A model generated the notes under the pieces. It was not told the DNA's origin and ran no database searches. It saw only the letters and a program-made list of their open reading frames with translations. Positions 25,083 to 40,000 of a DNA stretch of 64,000 bases are shown piece by piece (position 1 is the first letter of the stretch; each line of letters starts with the position of its first letter). The position numbers were made by a program, and so were the translations under genes. The stretch is from positions 1,798,001 through 1,862,000 of the forward strand of contig NC_061461.1 in the NCBI RefSeq assembly GCF_022581195.2, given 5' to 3'. Source of the DNA: Helicoverpa zea. Taxonomy: Eukaryota > Arthropoda > Insecta > Lepidoptera > Noctuidae.

Positions 25083-28000
25083 CTATAAAAGAGAAACAAA
25101 CCAGTTAATACAACAAACCCACAATGGACTAAACACTTTACCTATTTGTGTTCTGTGTTGTGAACATTTGTTTATAAAGTTTTCAGTATTCAATAAGCTT
25201 GACGAATGCTACTATGCTCCATTCAAAAACTTCAGCATATTTCACTCCAATACATACAACATAGGCCGTATTTGCCGAGACTACAAGAGCCTTTACGTAA
25301 TCTTATTTATGTCAGCATGAAATATTTAGAAAATCTCAACTCTTAGCTTGACCTAAAAACCGAAGCTATGCAAGCCTTGAAAGTTTCTAGACCGCACAAT
25401 CATAGTACTTTTTGAGACTTTTAACTTTCAGACGCATTAGTATGTTGAACATCACACAGGCCTGGGACAATGTTTGTTTCGTTTAGTCAACAACGCAATA
25501 ACAGTTCCCGTAGTCAGGCCAATTTGACGCTCGGTACTTCAAAGTTTACTCGGACAGGGTTATCGGATCCTAAAAGTTTCCCGCCGACCTTTCACCTATC
25601 CCACGCCTCTAATTCGTATGTAAACCACTACGCGTTCGTTTTCGGGAGCAATATCACTCTCTCACGGCACTCTTTGTGTATGCGAGACGAATTATCACAC
25701 CCACTGGCGCCCATCCACCCACACCTACTTACACCACAGTTTATTTACCAACAGCACATTCTAATTTCGACTCCAGTGCTCCGCATTAAGAGCCATGTGA
25801 CAAAAATTGTTAAAACACCCATTTGACACGGACAATTGACATAAGTCAGGTAGCTCGTATTATGTTCATCTCTCAAATTGACGCTAAATACACTGTGTAC
25901 TTTAGTGCGATAGCAATAGAGGATTGTTTGAAGGATTTCTGTGATTTTTCAATGCAATTTGATTGTTGTTTGGCGTCTAATTTGGTTTTTCCATTGCATA
26001 ATATTGGTCTGCGGTCTCGCCCACTTGAGTTATCGGTTACGTGGTAACGGTTTTATTTGTAAACCATTTTATTTACCACATATTGATTTTAGTTTGTATT
26101 GGATTTTGAGTTTTATTATAAACTCCTTTAAATCTTTGTTTATGTATGTCTGTTTATGAAAAGTTTGTATAGTATTCAGACTTTCGGAGTTCTAAATCTA
26201 ATTTCAAAGCTCACGTTCTACTTTCACGAATGTTGACTGCCAATATATTTCAATATTGTTATATTCAATGTATAAATTATAATATTGTTATAGTCAATGT
26301 TTTATAATGATAAGAATATTAAAAGTTCAAAGATCACACAGGTCACTAACAGAAGAGATTTCAATCAAGATTGACATGTGAAAGTATCACTGTAAGGAGT
26401 TTGAATGAGATATTTATATGTTGCCAAATAATCGCAATTTCCTCATATCCTTGTTCCTAATTGAAGCACCAGTGTTTCAAAATATCAAGAGAATCAATGG
26501 ACTTGGACAGTATCATTACAATGACAATAAGCCTCGGAAATGGGGTCTGACAACCAAAGCTATAGTTAATTGAATCATGTGATTTAGAACTTCCAACTTA
26601 GTTCATACTGCTTTAAGGTTGTATTTGAATCACAGAGAGGTGAGTGATCACTCTTTTCTTAAAACTTGCACTTCCCTTCTCCATTCATTGAAGTGATTGA
26701 TGATAAAGCTGTAATTAGTGAACCTACTGCCTGCATCTTTGACATCGACACCCTTAATCTCAAATCTGGGTCATTGTAAAATGGTTCTTATTAACTTCAG
26801 GCTAAGGTTCTTACTGACAGCGCAGTTTAGTGGGTTCCAGTATAAAACACTGCCGAAATTGACAATTACAAATGCACCTTTAATGAGCTTTGTTGTTATA
26901 CATGATTAATGAGGCTTCAGTGAAATTTCAGGACTTGGAATTATTGGTACTGAGGTCGCTCTCAAAAAATCGGAAATTTCTTTTGTATAAGGAGATTCAT
27001 GTTTTTACGTTATTTTACGTCATTAATCAGGAGTTATATGAGACGTCTGACGGTACTTTGCTGATTGAAAGTGATATGAAAGTCAAGAATATTTCATTTT
27101 CAAAGGGGGAATTTATTTAAGTCTATGGTTTTTTCCCGTATTAGACCTTCAGTGACAATTTTAATTTTCATCTTGACACATTTACTGGCCAATCTAGATG
27201 TCGTTATCTGGCAAAGAATATCAAAGTCGACGTAATATAAAAACGATTATAACGATTACGATACAAACGAGTTGCATTAAAAGATCCGACTTTATGGCCA
27301 CTATTGATTTTTATGATCGTTTTCATGTGTACATAAATTTTCGCTACTGCACTGTAGCTAAGTGTATTAAAATTGATAATATTGAAAATAAATGCATCGG
27401 TTAAATCAAAATAAACAACTTAACTTTACCAAGATATAAACTGAAAGACCTACGACTTCTGTGGATCTCCAACGATTCAATTTAACTATAATTACACAGT
27501 ACTTTATGAAACTAATAAATAGAAAAAAGCAACTAAGTAGTCGTGTGAAAATCTCAAAAGCTTTCCTATTGTTAACAGAAACAAATATTTTCACAATAAG
27601 TTTATCACGTCAATTTTACAGTTAAGTTCAAATTACGCTGTCGAAGTTTAAACCAATAGCTTAGTTTGAAACATGATTAGCCGGCAAACAATTGGTTAAC
27701 CTCTGTTTGACTCCATCGGTGACCCACAACAGGGCTGCTACGGACTAAGTAAATAACATCATATTTGCCTGTTTGATTTATGGGAGAAAATCATAAAACA
27801 TGGCACCTATTACCTATACGAAGTTATGGATTAAATATTAAATTACTTTAATTTCTATAATAGAAAGTAAATCCAAAATCTTGTTCAAACATAGTGTCAG
27901 TACAACGATACATCACTGTCAATGGCTTTTTATAAGACGATTGCCCTAACATTTAAATAGTTGAAATTAACAACTTTCTATAATCCCTTAAAAGCACAGA

Positions 28001-31000
28001 CCAATGACGCAACATAATCCTTAAAATTAAAAAGAGACAGCATTAGCAAGATTGACAGATCCGCTCATTGATTTATACAAACCGATGTTGCAAAAAACGC
28101 CCAGATAAGTGCTCCAGTTAAGTCACAAGTGATTGTAGTAAGGTGCAACTAAAATCCGCAGAACCGGTGCGCACGAGTCATAGGCCCGAAGCCAGCCGAA
28201 AGTGCCCGAAAGTAAATTCGAAAACCGAAAGCCAATTAGCTTGTCAAAGCTGATTATAATGATACATGATGTGCGGGGCGTGTGTTCTCGTTAATTGACA
28301 ACTAAGAATTAACGTGCGATTATGTCAAGTTGGACCTTATATTGCGGAAGGCTATTAAAAGAAAGCAATGGTTCCCGTTCCACCATTCCATGTTCCATTG
28401 TTTTCTTGCTAATTTAGGACTGAAGGGTACACTTATCCTGCGTATTACGCGTGCGTAGGCGATGGTTTAGCAACCTGTCTAAACAATTGGCTGTATAAAT
28501 AGTTCGTGGGGAGTTACGACGATGTCCTGAACAATATCAACATGCTAAATAACGACGATTTAGTAAGAAAATTCTTACACAAATTGGCTATTTGTTTTTG
28601 CACTGATAAATTTTATGAGTTTTAAACGCTTGAACTGGTATTATGAAACTCATACTTCATTTAGATTACATAACAAAGCTACCTGTCGAATGTTAAGTTT
28701 GAGAATATTCTGGTAATGTCATTTAATCCGAAATATCTACAATTATACCGAAGGGAAGAGAATAAAGTTTATACTTGTACGAGTAACACAATTTATGTTA
28801 GAGAAAAAGGGCCATCTAGATATTTTTCCCAATAAAATTTTCTATAAAAATATTTTCATTTTGAACAGCGAAGTGGAGCTTTTCAAAACTGGATACTACG
28901 TCGCAATTTTTCTTACAACAATAGCTTTCGAGACCCGCATCCCAGGACTCAAGGCGCACTCAAGACGTAAGCCGATCAATTGAGTGGAGCCCCATAGAGA
29001 TATCTCAAGAATAAACCCTTCCCGAAGCATTTTATTGAACGGAGAATATTCTCGAAAGGCCACAAAACTTCCTCAACAAAATTTTATATCCTTTAGCTAA
29101 CGATTTAACTGTGCAGCTCATTTAAGCGTAGCTCCACACCTTCGACTCTGATGTGTATAATAAAGGCAGTCATTAAGAGCCCGGCAATCCAGCTAAGTAA
29201 ATGATGATTACGCTCGCCACTTATCATAACACGGGTATAACGAGATATGAGTTTTTTTTTCTTCTATATCACTATTATAACAGTAATTACTCTAACTTAA
29301 TTGGACTTCGCGATAGTTTTATAAGATAGTAGCGTCTGATACGTGTCAAAATTGAAAGCAATGAAATTAGCTGGTTGTGTTTAATGAAATTCTGTTAACA
29401 CATCAACAGTTTTAATCGACTTTATAAATTCCATTAGAACTTTCCTCAAAAAAAAAATGGAGGTATCAACTACTGGCTATGAATAAACTGAGTACAAAAG
29501 CATAAATTATAATATTTTGGTTGAGAGGCAGCCCTGTAATTTCGCGGTGTACTATCCTAGCTGTCGTTCCCAACTCTGGGCGATGAAAACTACACTTTTT
29601 GCCGAGATCAGATACAGAATCCGATAGCACGCCAGCTAATAGCTCTATAAACAAGATAATCGGCCAGTTAGTGCTGGGAAAGATGTCGTGCCGGCGATTT
29701 ATGAAATACTTTAAAAAATATGAAAGTTCAGTGTGCTACGAGATTTCGTGATAGCGGCGAATATATGAATATAAGTGACCGAAAACTAGTTTCTTATTTG
29801 GAGTATTAACTTGAAATGGGAGATAAAATTAAGCACCTTATTGCAGTTTTTAATCTAATAGCCAAATTATTTTATACTGCGCCGCTTAATGGCATGTCGT
29901 ACGAGGAAACGAAGAATAAATTTGTGAAACATAAAATGAAGATCCTCACAATTATCTGCAAAGAAAAAGTGAGTGACCAAGAAATAAAAGGTCAAATTAA
30001 AATAAATGCAGAAAAAACACAAGAAATTTAAAACGGACAACTGACGATGAAAAACGTCAGTCAAACCGTTCACACGTGAATAACCACTTATGAATTGCAA
30101 AAAACACATTTGATCGTCACGAATTTTTGTCCCTTCTTGTTCTTAATAATAAAAAATCCTACGCCGATGTAAGAGTTGTGGTAAATTCGCGAATTAACCG
30201 GAGAAAGCATTCGGGACGGGGCATAGCGATACGACATTACTGTGACAAGTGCGACCCGCGACAACGTGGGCCAAAAAACCAGCTAATTGCGACTACAATG
30301 GAATACAAAGCGGCCGCTTTTCCCACGGAGCATCCGACCGCGCATGCGTACCGATCATTTCATGCGTGCTCCTCTTTTATTGCCAAAAATTAATGCCCGG
30401 TAAACAGTCCTTAATTGCAAGCCAGTCTTGTTAAAATCAGCGTCGGTAAAACCGCCCGTCACACCAAAAGTTACATTTCTCGGAAACGAAAAACGAGAAT
30501 ACACATAAAACTTGCAATAACTGACTAATAATAACGTAACATTACGAATACCCTGTGATTCTTGTGTCGATTTTTGGTGCACAATCGACGTTTTATGACA
30601 TTTTAATTTTATTGGTTAATGCAGTTTGGCCCATTCTGTTGGATCATTGCGCAATTTTGCTTAACAACTTTATAGCTAAGAGACAGGTATTGACATTTTT
30701 TTCGTCAAAATATAAAGATTCCAGTTTGAAGAGTCCATAATTTTCAACGGGAGTGCAAAGACAGATGCAGCTTGCAATAATGAAATGCAAATACTATTTA
30801 AACTATTAATATTACCTAGAACTTAAGGTATTTCTTTGGATCTAACACATTAAAACATGTTCGTCATTAATATTGATTATTTTAGCTAAGTGAAGAAGCT
30901 AAGAAACTGAACAGGTGGCAATTAAGAAAGGCCTTAAAAGCCTATAAATGATGACAAATTATAGGATGCTATTTTCGCTTAAACGTTAATTACGTTAGTT

Positions 31001-34000
31001 ACTTTGTACCGAGTATAGTGAAAGGTTGCATACGACAAAATAATTGATACCACTTGGTACTTAATATGAAGAAGGCTCGTAAATGTATTCATATACTTGT
31101 CAATCATTTACCTCATAATACTTTGAACACTCTTCAATTTAATTGAAGTATCTATTACCAGGCATTTACCGTACCTCTAAAAAACTGTTGATTCTACGCA
31201 AACGAATACCGTTTGTTTCTTCACATTTGCAACGGCAATTAATTTTCACTATGAAACAAAAACCTGAATAGATATTCTTCATCAGATACAGCAGACATTT
31301 TAACAACAAAAACTGAACACTATCAATTTCTACAGAATATTTATCGCGATCGATCTTCAAGCCCACCCTTAGCTTGTCTATAAAATTCCATGAATTCCCT
31401 GTGGCCACTTAGGCCTGTCCTGATCCACTTTCACTAGAGCCTAAGGTGTTAACCTATTATCATCTTACGGGTGCTAGACGGCAATTCATATGGAAATGAA
31501 CTGGCAGACAGGTTCACTCGGTGACGGCAAGGCTAAACGCTGAACATTAACTTTAATTAGTTTACAGGAAACCATTGGTATTTTAATATTCTCAATCATA
31601 AAGACGGTAGTTGTAAAGTAAGGCGGGTTGATTAGACGAGGTCAGCTTTTAAATCAAAATTCAATGTTTGGTAGTCAAACAATTTGCCAAGTAATGATGC
31701 TGAGGTGCAGTATGAGACAGTATTTTCATCCCATTATTTCGATTACTGACAGTTTATTTTATTAATACTGTAAATGTCTTTAATCCGGATACCAAATACG
31801 GAACTGAAACGGCAAAACAAACTTATGGGCATGTCAAGGAAATAGTGAAATAAATCACGAAATTGAAGATGCGAAACGAACATTAAATCACGTCAAATAG
31901 AACGCGAAAATATGAAAACCAAATGATACGATTACGCGCGACGATGAAGAAGACCCACTTTCAACTGACAATAAAAAGCTTTGACAAAAACCGCCACAAT
32001 CTCTTAACCATACTGGTACGTCACACGCCACGTGCGTTTTCTATAATAAAAAATAACGTAGCCTTAACAAGGGGCTAAGGAAACCCCAAAAACAGGTTAT
32101 GAAAGGCCAGGTTGCCATTTGTGGGCAGCACTCGACTGGATTAGTCGTAAAAGGATTAAACAGGCCGTGTTCGTCTTTTGCCTACCAAAGCGTTCCACGC
32201 CACGTGGCTGTATTTGTCTGCAGCTCGACGTCATCGTCCACCCTTTAAGGCAAGGATGATGCCATTGCATTAAGGACGTGGAGTTGATTCACCTCTGACG
32301 GGATCACAGTTATAATCATACTGTTATCAAACTCGCAATATTTCGCTCGGTACGTCATACTTTTTCCGTAAGATCATACAGAAATCATCTATAATTCATA
32401 AAGTTGTACTTATCGCTTTAGTTCTTCCAGTAATTAAATTAACAAGCGGCCAGTTATACGACACTAATAAACGGCAGTACAATCAATAATAAGAAAGGAT
32501 GATTCGTATTCCAATACCGTGCATTAAAATAAATCATGAAATCGGCAGGGGGTTGCCAATTCAGAGTTCAGTGTAATCAGCGACAGCACCGTAATGATCG
32601 AAAAGTGAAAGTTTGAAGCTTCATTATCTCTCGAGCAATCCAATCGGAAGCTACACGTTTAATCACGATTAAGACTTCCACAACAACTGTAATTTGCTTT
32701 TCTAAACCTTATCGGAGAACAGATTTAAGCGGATAAAGCAAAAATCCCTTATATCGACGGCACATGTAAGTATACGAATGAATTTTCGGCTTGTTTGTTT
32801 TGAGAGGTCGTCAGATGTGACCGAAAACTTGATTAAAGAAAAAGCAACAATTCACAACGGACCAGTCGTTCAGATGTTTCCTTGTATAGCGGTACAGTAT
32901 GTAAATTACATTGGAGAGGAGATGCTACAGAGAAGAATTCTGATACGAAATCCTACGCATACAGAGAATGTCTTATTAAAGATAACAACAGTGCAATAAT
33001 ATATCTGAATAATATTTGCACAGGTAACCGGAATTTAGACGCGATACAATTTGCAATATCAATATAGCGTCTTTATAAATCCAAATAAATTGTTACACAC
33101 GTTGATCAAACAGTACAAAAAAGTCTTAAAAAACAGGAGCAAATTGCGCAAAGCAGGCTTAAATCAGCTGTTAATGAAAACGTATCACGGTAATTACAAA
33201 GTGAATGTTGTTAGTCTTGTTCATTAAGCAAAAATCTGTATCGGCAATATTGAAATTGTCATTCAGCTCGAGCAAGAGATTGCACGTTGGACGGCGTCAA
33301 AGTAGCACTCGCCGGCGGTTTAGCGGCGTCTACGGCGATTAGTTTAAACGACGCTTAAACAATAATTACCGATTACGGAGAACCGGTGTGTTATCGACGG
33401 TGTAACTCGGGTATTGCTGCGACTATTGCGATCAAGATTAATACCGAGACGGTGCAAAAATTTCCAATAACGCAACGTTTCAATTTGTCACCGGACTCGA
33501 ACGCAAGAGATAATCTACAACCGCTATTGAAGATGACCGGTTAAATGAATTTGTATACAGACCGGTGAAGGCTGTTTCTTTACTTGTCAACACATTCTGT
33601 TATTACGGCTGGATGCATTAAGTTATTGCAGAATATTCAGAGACAAAGCAAGGGAAGCTAGTTAAATTGATACCAAAAGCCACTGAGCAATTTGAGAACT
33701 ATTATCCAGCGAACAATATAAGGAAGATTCAATTAAACGACCAAATCTCAAGCGACAATAGGAGCTATAGCTAACAATACACAATCCACAGAACAATGGG
33801 CAATCCTTGAATCAATATAAGCGGGCTGGGTGTTCTATAGATATTAAGATTGAGCCTAGAGCCGTATGCAAATGTGGCCGAGCGTCGATATCGACGGCAA
33901 TGGCGTCGGTAATTACACGTTCATAGTCTCGTTGCCAGTTTCATTCATAAACATGCGAGATTGCTTTATGAATGGTAGACGGCCCGTGTCCTTAATTTAT

Positions 34001-37000
34001 TGTGTCGCGCAATACACTTCCATAAGTTTCCTGTTTGATTATTACCATTTATCGAATGTTGTTCGTGCGCTATGTAATTTTGTAGACGCAAACTCGACCT
34101 TGATTAATGAACTTCATTCATATATAGCACGAGCACTAATCTTAGTCCAATTATATCGAGTGCGCCGCGCTGCAACCAATGTAGTCAACGGCATACATTG
34201 TGTAGCGATATACGAGATGAATTTATTAAATGTATTAACATTCAATTCATTACTGGAACACGCGAAAGAACAAACATAACTCAACACGCTATTACCCGAG
34301 CTTATGAACGTAAACCTGTCCAACTGTTAATAATTCTTTTCTTAATGGCCTCTCATGGCTGAATAAATTTTAGCGCTAAATAAACAAGCTTTATCTGTGA
34401 TCTCCACAATGCAACGGGTCCGAGGGTAACAGGAGCCGACTGAAGCGCCGCCACCACGATACCATCACGCCGATACGCATCAAGGAAGACCAGTTGTCAA
34501 TACATTTCACCTGCGAACTGAACTAACTTGATGGCCTGTCTGAGCCCAGAACGAGTTCCCATGAATTGTGTTGCGTGCGAGACATTTTTATACTTCTGTA
34601 CGACAACGTGTACCAGCGACCGATGGCTTCCATGTTAATGTATTTGCTATCGCTCCGAGCTTTATGTGGATGATCTCGTTCTGTTTGTTAAGATGCCCGA
34701 TAGAATTTCTAATTCGGAACGAACGTCGATTCAATGCAATCGAAGATTTAGATCGCGAAGAATGCACCCCGTGTTAAATGCTAATTTCTGTCTCGGCCTT
34801 ATGCAAATGAACCACGGTGCCACTAAATAGCATTAAGGCAGCTACGGGCAAATATTCCGCTAACCTTATTTACTGGACAATTCATACGTCCAGGCAAACA
34901 AACACAGGTGGTCCCAATAAAAGGTTCGGAGGACGCCAAGCGCCTATGTGAGGATGCCGCCCTCCCTAAAAGGATAATAATACGTCGTTGCGAAGCTCCC
35001 GAGCCACGGAGAATCCTCAAGACTCCCGGAGAAATGTAAATTGACCCGCCACCTGACAAATAGCTTAATTAACGGATAACACGCGACACGAGAATTATTG
35101 AGATCATCCGAATCGTTCACCCCGGGAAGCTCGTCACAGGAATATTTTTAACATTATCCTCATTCATTTAAGCTTAACAGATTATGCGGTAATTATTTCC
35201 TTAAACACATTTAAAAGAGAAAAGTGATCTTAGAAGTAGTTCTCCATTGTAATCCGTTTAATTCTCTTCGTAGGAAAATTCAAAAGCCTTAAATTCCTTT
35301 GAATACAATGAACAAAAGAATCGTAAAGGAACTTATGAGACATCCTAACTAGCCCACATGCAGCAATTTAACGAAGGCATTAAATCTCAAGGTTAAAGCT
35401 GGAATTACGCTAAGAGATTTAGTTTTTTTTGCAATGTTATGCGTCGGTAGGCGTCACGTGGGCGCGCACGTGACGACGATGTGATTTTGTGGCTTGCCAC
35501 CGCACGACCGCTCGCGTGGGCGGCAGCCGCAACTCTGACACCAATGGGCGCGTTCGATACCTTCAACCGGACAATTTGCCTTATAGTATTTTGACAGCGT
35601 ATCTCACTCAGAACGAAAACTTTGAAAGCAACATCTACCAAAGTTTTCTGCGCGATAAACTCAGCGAGAGCTTCAGAGTAGGAGCTGTCAGTCACCCTTC
35701 AATTTATCGATCGAGGTTACCTGGCAAAAACGGTTTCGAACTCGTCCGAAGCGCGCGACAAGTTCCAGTATTCTGGAATATTTTGAATTCCATCAAAATC
35801 GGCTTCGCGGGTAAAAACTTTTAGTATTGTTCAATTTCACGATAACGACTGCAAAACGTGCAGTTTCCCACCGAAATCTGGATGTTTGTCGAATTTTTTT
35901 AATTGATCTGGTAAAAAATCATGTGGTCGTGCTCTCGAACCGCAATCAAATAAAAACCTTACTCGTTAATGTTTTATGTATGAAATTCCCGAGGCCGATA
36001 CATTATGGATGGAGTCCTGCTGGCTTGGCGCGTTCGGAAATTTTGACAGAACGACAGATATCGTCGATCTCTATGGTAGCTACAGATCTCCTTCGACGTT
36101 TTTACGCAACTCTGACGACCGATAACATCTGACTTCGAATATTGGCGGAAAGGAGTAGACGTATCACTGGCCCGAACTTACTTTACCATGTAAATAATGC
36201 ATCAGCAAACATTATTTTCGCATCGTTATAATACAGACTGAAATATTAGTATTATATATTATTATACGTTTACTTCGACAGATCATAAGAAAATTAACTA
36301 TGTCAATTAGCTGAGCCATCGCAGCGGCGCGAATGGAGTTTCCATGTCACCGTTAATATAATAAAAAACGGCTCAATTTCAACAAATTACCGGCCAACAA
36401 ATTGCGTAAATAATTATCTTTACACAAGGCAATAAGACGTTTACAAATAGGGGTGCATTTAGTAAACAATCACAATTTATTACGGTGACCATCGCGACAT
36501 GTTTAGATGGGACACCTGAAGAACTATTTCGGTCGAACCAGTTGCGCGGGCGCATCGTTACCGCGCAGGTGTCGGTGTGTAGGGTGGCCAACACGCTGGC
36601 GTTAGACACTATTTATTAACAATTACTGTATGTATGGAAATTCAAGTCCTTTATTTTAATTGTATAATTTTTAATAAATAATTTTAATAATTCTTATTAC
36701 TTGAAGAATTAAGCACCTTCTTGTCTGTGTTAGATCCGTCCACTTTTCTTTTATCCTAGCATTATGAGAGCTAAAGCTAGATGAATAAATATGACGTTTC
36801 ATGACAAAACAACTTGTTCAATAAATACTTCTTAGTGACTACCTGTCTACTGTACAACAAACATTTTACATTTCTTGGTCTATAAACTTAGGCCAGTCAA
36901 CTTGAGTTAGGAAAGAGCATAAAGGCTCTACCTATTTCAAATGCTTTACATTCAAAATGATGTAAATATTTTAACAGTATTACACGTACAATAGCGGCAA

Positions 37001-40000
37001 CCTTTTTAGCTGTAAAAACGTAGTCTGAACAGGAGGTAGCAAAAGCTATGAAAGTGTAAATTATAGCTCTGTCATTAAGAACTATTGCTACTTCAACTAC
37101 AGAAGCTAGAGCTATGATTACCAAAACACCATAAAAATTAAACACCATAGTTAAAATCATATCGACGGTGTACAAAGTATGCAGAGCACAGTTATCTGAA
37201 TATCCCACGGGACCTACATCTCTTGGAAAAACCGGATCGACAGTAACTCCTTACTCACTGGCACTTTACGTGTAAGATATAAACTTAGAGGCTCTAAACT
37301 AATTAGTACTGGAGTTTGAAGTACTTAATCAAAAAAGAAAGAAATTATTTGGAATATCAGACTATTTTACTGAGGGCAGTAATTTTTGTAACCAGCTTAT
37401 ACAATATTTTGTTTTTATAAATTCACAACTTAAAAATAAACATTTTTAACAGCTTACAATATCGTCCAAATAAATAGACGTTCCTAAGACGGCACTTATC
37501 AAAGCTGAAATATTACTATTATAATTGCCCAAAAAGCATCCAACAGGCCTTGTTATGTAAAAAAAATCGCATTACACCTACATATTACTATTATTTTCTT
37601 TACCTTTTTTTTTTGTTGTCGCTTGGTAAAAAATGCTATTACGCATGCCCTTCCCGTCGGGGGACGGGAGAGGGGTATGTGGGGCTCCCCGGTACAGACG
37701 TTCCCGGTATACCCACTAAAAAGGCCCAGCGGCACTCCGACCTCGCCCGAGTGGAGGGGGTCTGGGAATCTACGGCGTCCAGTCCATTATTTTCTTTACC
37801 TACTATAATTTGGCGGTATCCACAACAAAAGTCAAGACATAATTAATCCTTACTGAACCATATATCTTTCAAAAGATACAATAGTCGCGATCGCCTATGA
37901 CTTGTTCGCAGTCCGTTTGTTTGTCCACAGGGCGCTCATTACACGCGATAATGACTAGATCTATCTGCAAGTGTAATACGATATAGCGGCCATTGTGGGC
38001 TTAAAAATACAATCGACAGGAAACAATACTTTATCTTTTAGTACTTCAGTCACGACCAGATGATATCTTACGAACTAATCAAGTGCATCGAAGGAATGGT
38101 CAACCATTATTTGTTCTGTATTTAATATATTAATGCTATACGAAACATCTGGTTGGTTAGTGTTTTTAAGAATTTAATTTGTGTTGTTTTTTTTTTCTCT
38201 TTAGTCTGAAATATGTGGTATTCATTGAAGTGTGGAATCGAAATAGCTTTCTAATGTATTCGAAAATAAAATTGCTAGACATCTTTAGAATGTATGCCTT
38301 AACTGAATATCTTCTTATCTACCTCTGTTACACATTTTTTAATTATGCAGCAGTTGATAAGTGTTTCAAGCGAGACGGATTACATACCATTAGTTATTCC
38401 GATACCGAAAAGAATTTCTTCTTCAAACTGAGCTATCCATTCTTATCGCTTCACACCTGTACAAAATTAACACACCTTATGTTTTCAATTAGTTTTAAAC
38501 AAATTGCAACGAGTGCTCTTCACTGTTATTAAATATTCATTTGGTTAAAAGGAACACTTATTTACCACTTTGTAGAATGTTTGTGCGTTGAGCTTGGCGC
38601 CTTGGGTTATTCGCATAAAAACGTCTTGAATTAAAAATAAAAATTGCAACGGTTGTTCATAATTGTTCTAATGATTTTAAAATGCTGCGAAGCTTTGGAA
38701 ATAGATAGATAGGACTTTTTAAAATCTTGAATTTAGGTTTTAGCAGCTATCTAAAATACAATGATGAAACTAGATACAGATCAGATTGGAAATTGGAAGG
38801 AATGAAGTGCCGAGGGGTACACGACTAACCTATCACGATCAAATAGAACCGTACACTTTCACAACTCCAATTCAGACATCCTCAAAATTGCTGTGCACCT
38901 AAAAATCCAAGATCGTAGTGGTAGAAAATATGAAAACTATCTTACTTGAGATACAATTTAAGGCCAATCTAACACTACCACCCGCGGTTTCATGAAGTAT
39001 TTGGAGCACCTCATAAATCCTAAACAGTTCTAAATTCTAACAATGCGATTATTCTATGTGAATTGAATACAATCGCTTGTTTTAACATCTTGACCGACAT
39101 TAATGACAAAACTTACCACATATTCGTGCACATAACTCGGTTTTCTCGAAAACTCGCATCGTGATCGTTTCAGTCGTGAGTCTCGAAAAACCCTTTGATG
39201 TGTGCCCGACTACTAACGAACTATGCCGACCGATAAGACCAACTATTAGTCGGTTCAACATGCCGACAGATGTCGTCTCCCAGACTAATCAGCGTAACTG
39301 TTTACAATGACAACTTGTGCCTCGGTTACTAAACAAGCTTTGAATATTGCTTTGGCTATCAGAACTGCAACCATTATCTTTACTCAATAAACTAAACAAT
39401 TTTAGTTTAAGACAACAGCAAATATCTAGAAGATAATAATTTCGTAATAACGAAATTCCGCAAGGGTTCATGTGAATCAATCAACTGGTGGCAGAACATA
39501 GCAAGGCATCGCAATAGTCCCCGAGTACCAGGCGCGCATAACAACAAGGCGTTCACGCTAGGTGTCGTTGGGAGGCGGGCCGACGCGCCAGACATTCCCT
39601 TCCCACCGCCCAATCGCTATTGATCCATCCCGTCCCCCGCTCGACGCCCGTTTCCTAGCTAACAAGGAGTAGCGCGTTAGTTAACTGGGGACCATTATAA
39701 TATGGACGCATTTGACAACCTCTCTCGTAGTCGTGGACGCCTGGTAAGTGAGTTGGTTACGCGGTCGCGCTGGGTACTAACGAACCGTAATATGGCAGGG
39801 GGCGCTCTGGCGAATAGGTATAGCAAAAAAGGTCTCATTGTTTATTGTTTACTTTCCTATAATTTATATTTTTTCTTGGGATTCTTTGCAAATGAAAAGC
39901 TAAACAGGCCTAATTGAATACGTAGAAAAAGAACATTTAAAAATATTTTTCCAACGAGTTTTACTTCTTGCATTACAATATAATACGTAGTAAGCGCCAC

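Noticed and set aside
25470..25826. 118-codon frame next to blistered exon 2
   Set aside because: Opposite strand, intronic, no domain or splice support.
33866..34279. 137-codon plus-strand frame in the blistered intron
   Set aside because: No domain, no splice signals matching coding ends, hydrophobic stretches of ordinary chance composition, and it lies in a CpG-richer patch where stops are rarer by composition.
37550..37846. 98-codon plus-strand frame containing GKKCYYACPSRRG
   Set aside because: Falls across the 180-bp retroposon and its target duplications; coding is not credible.
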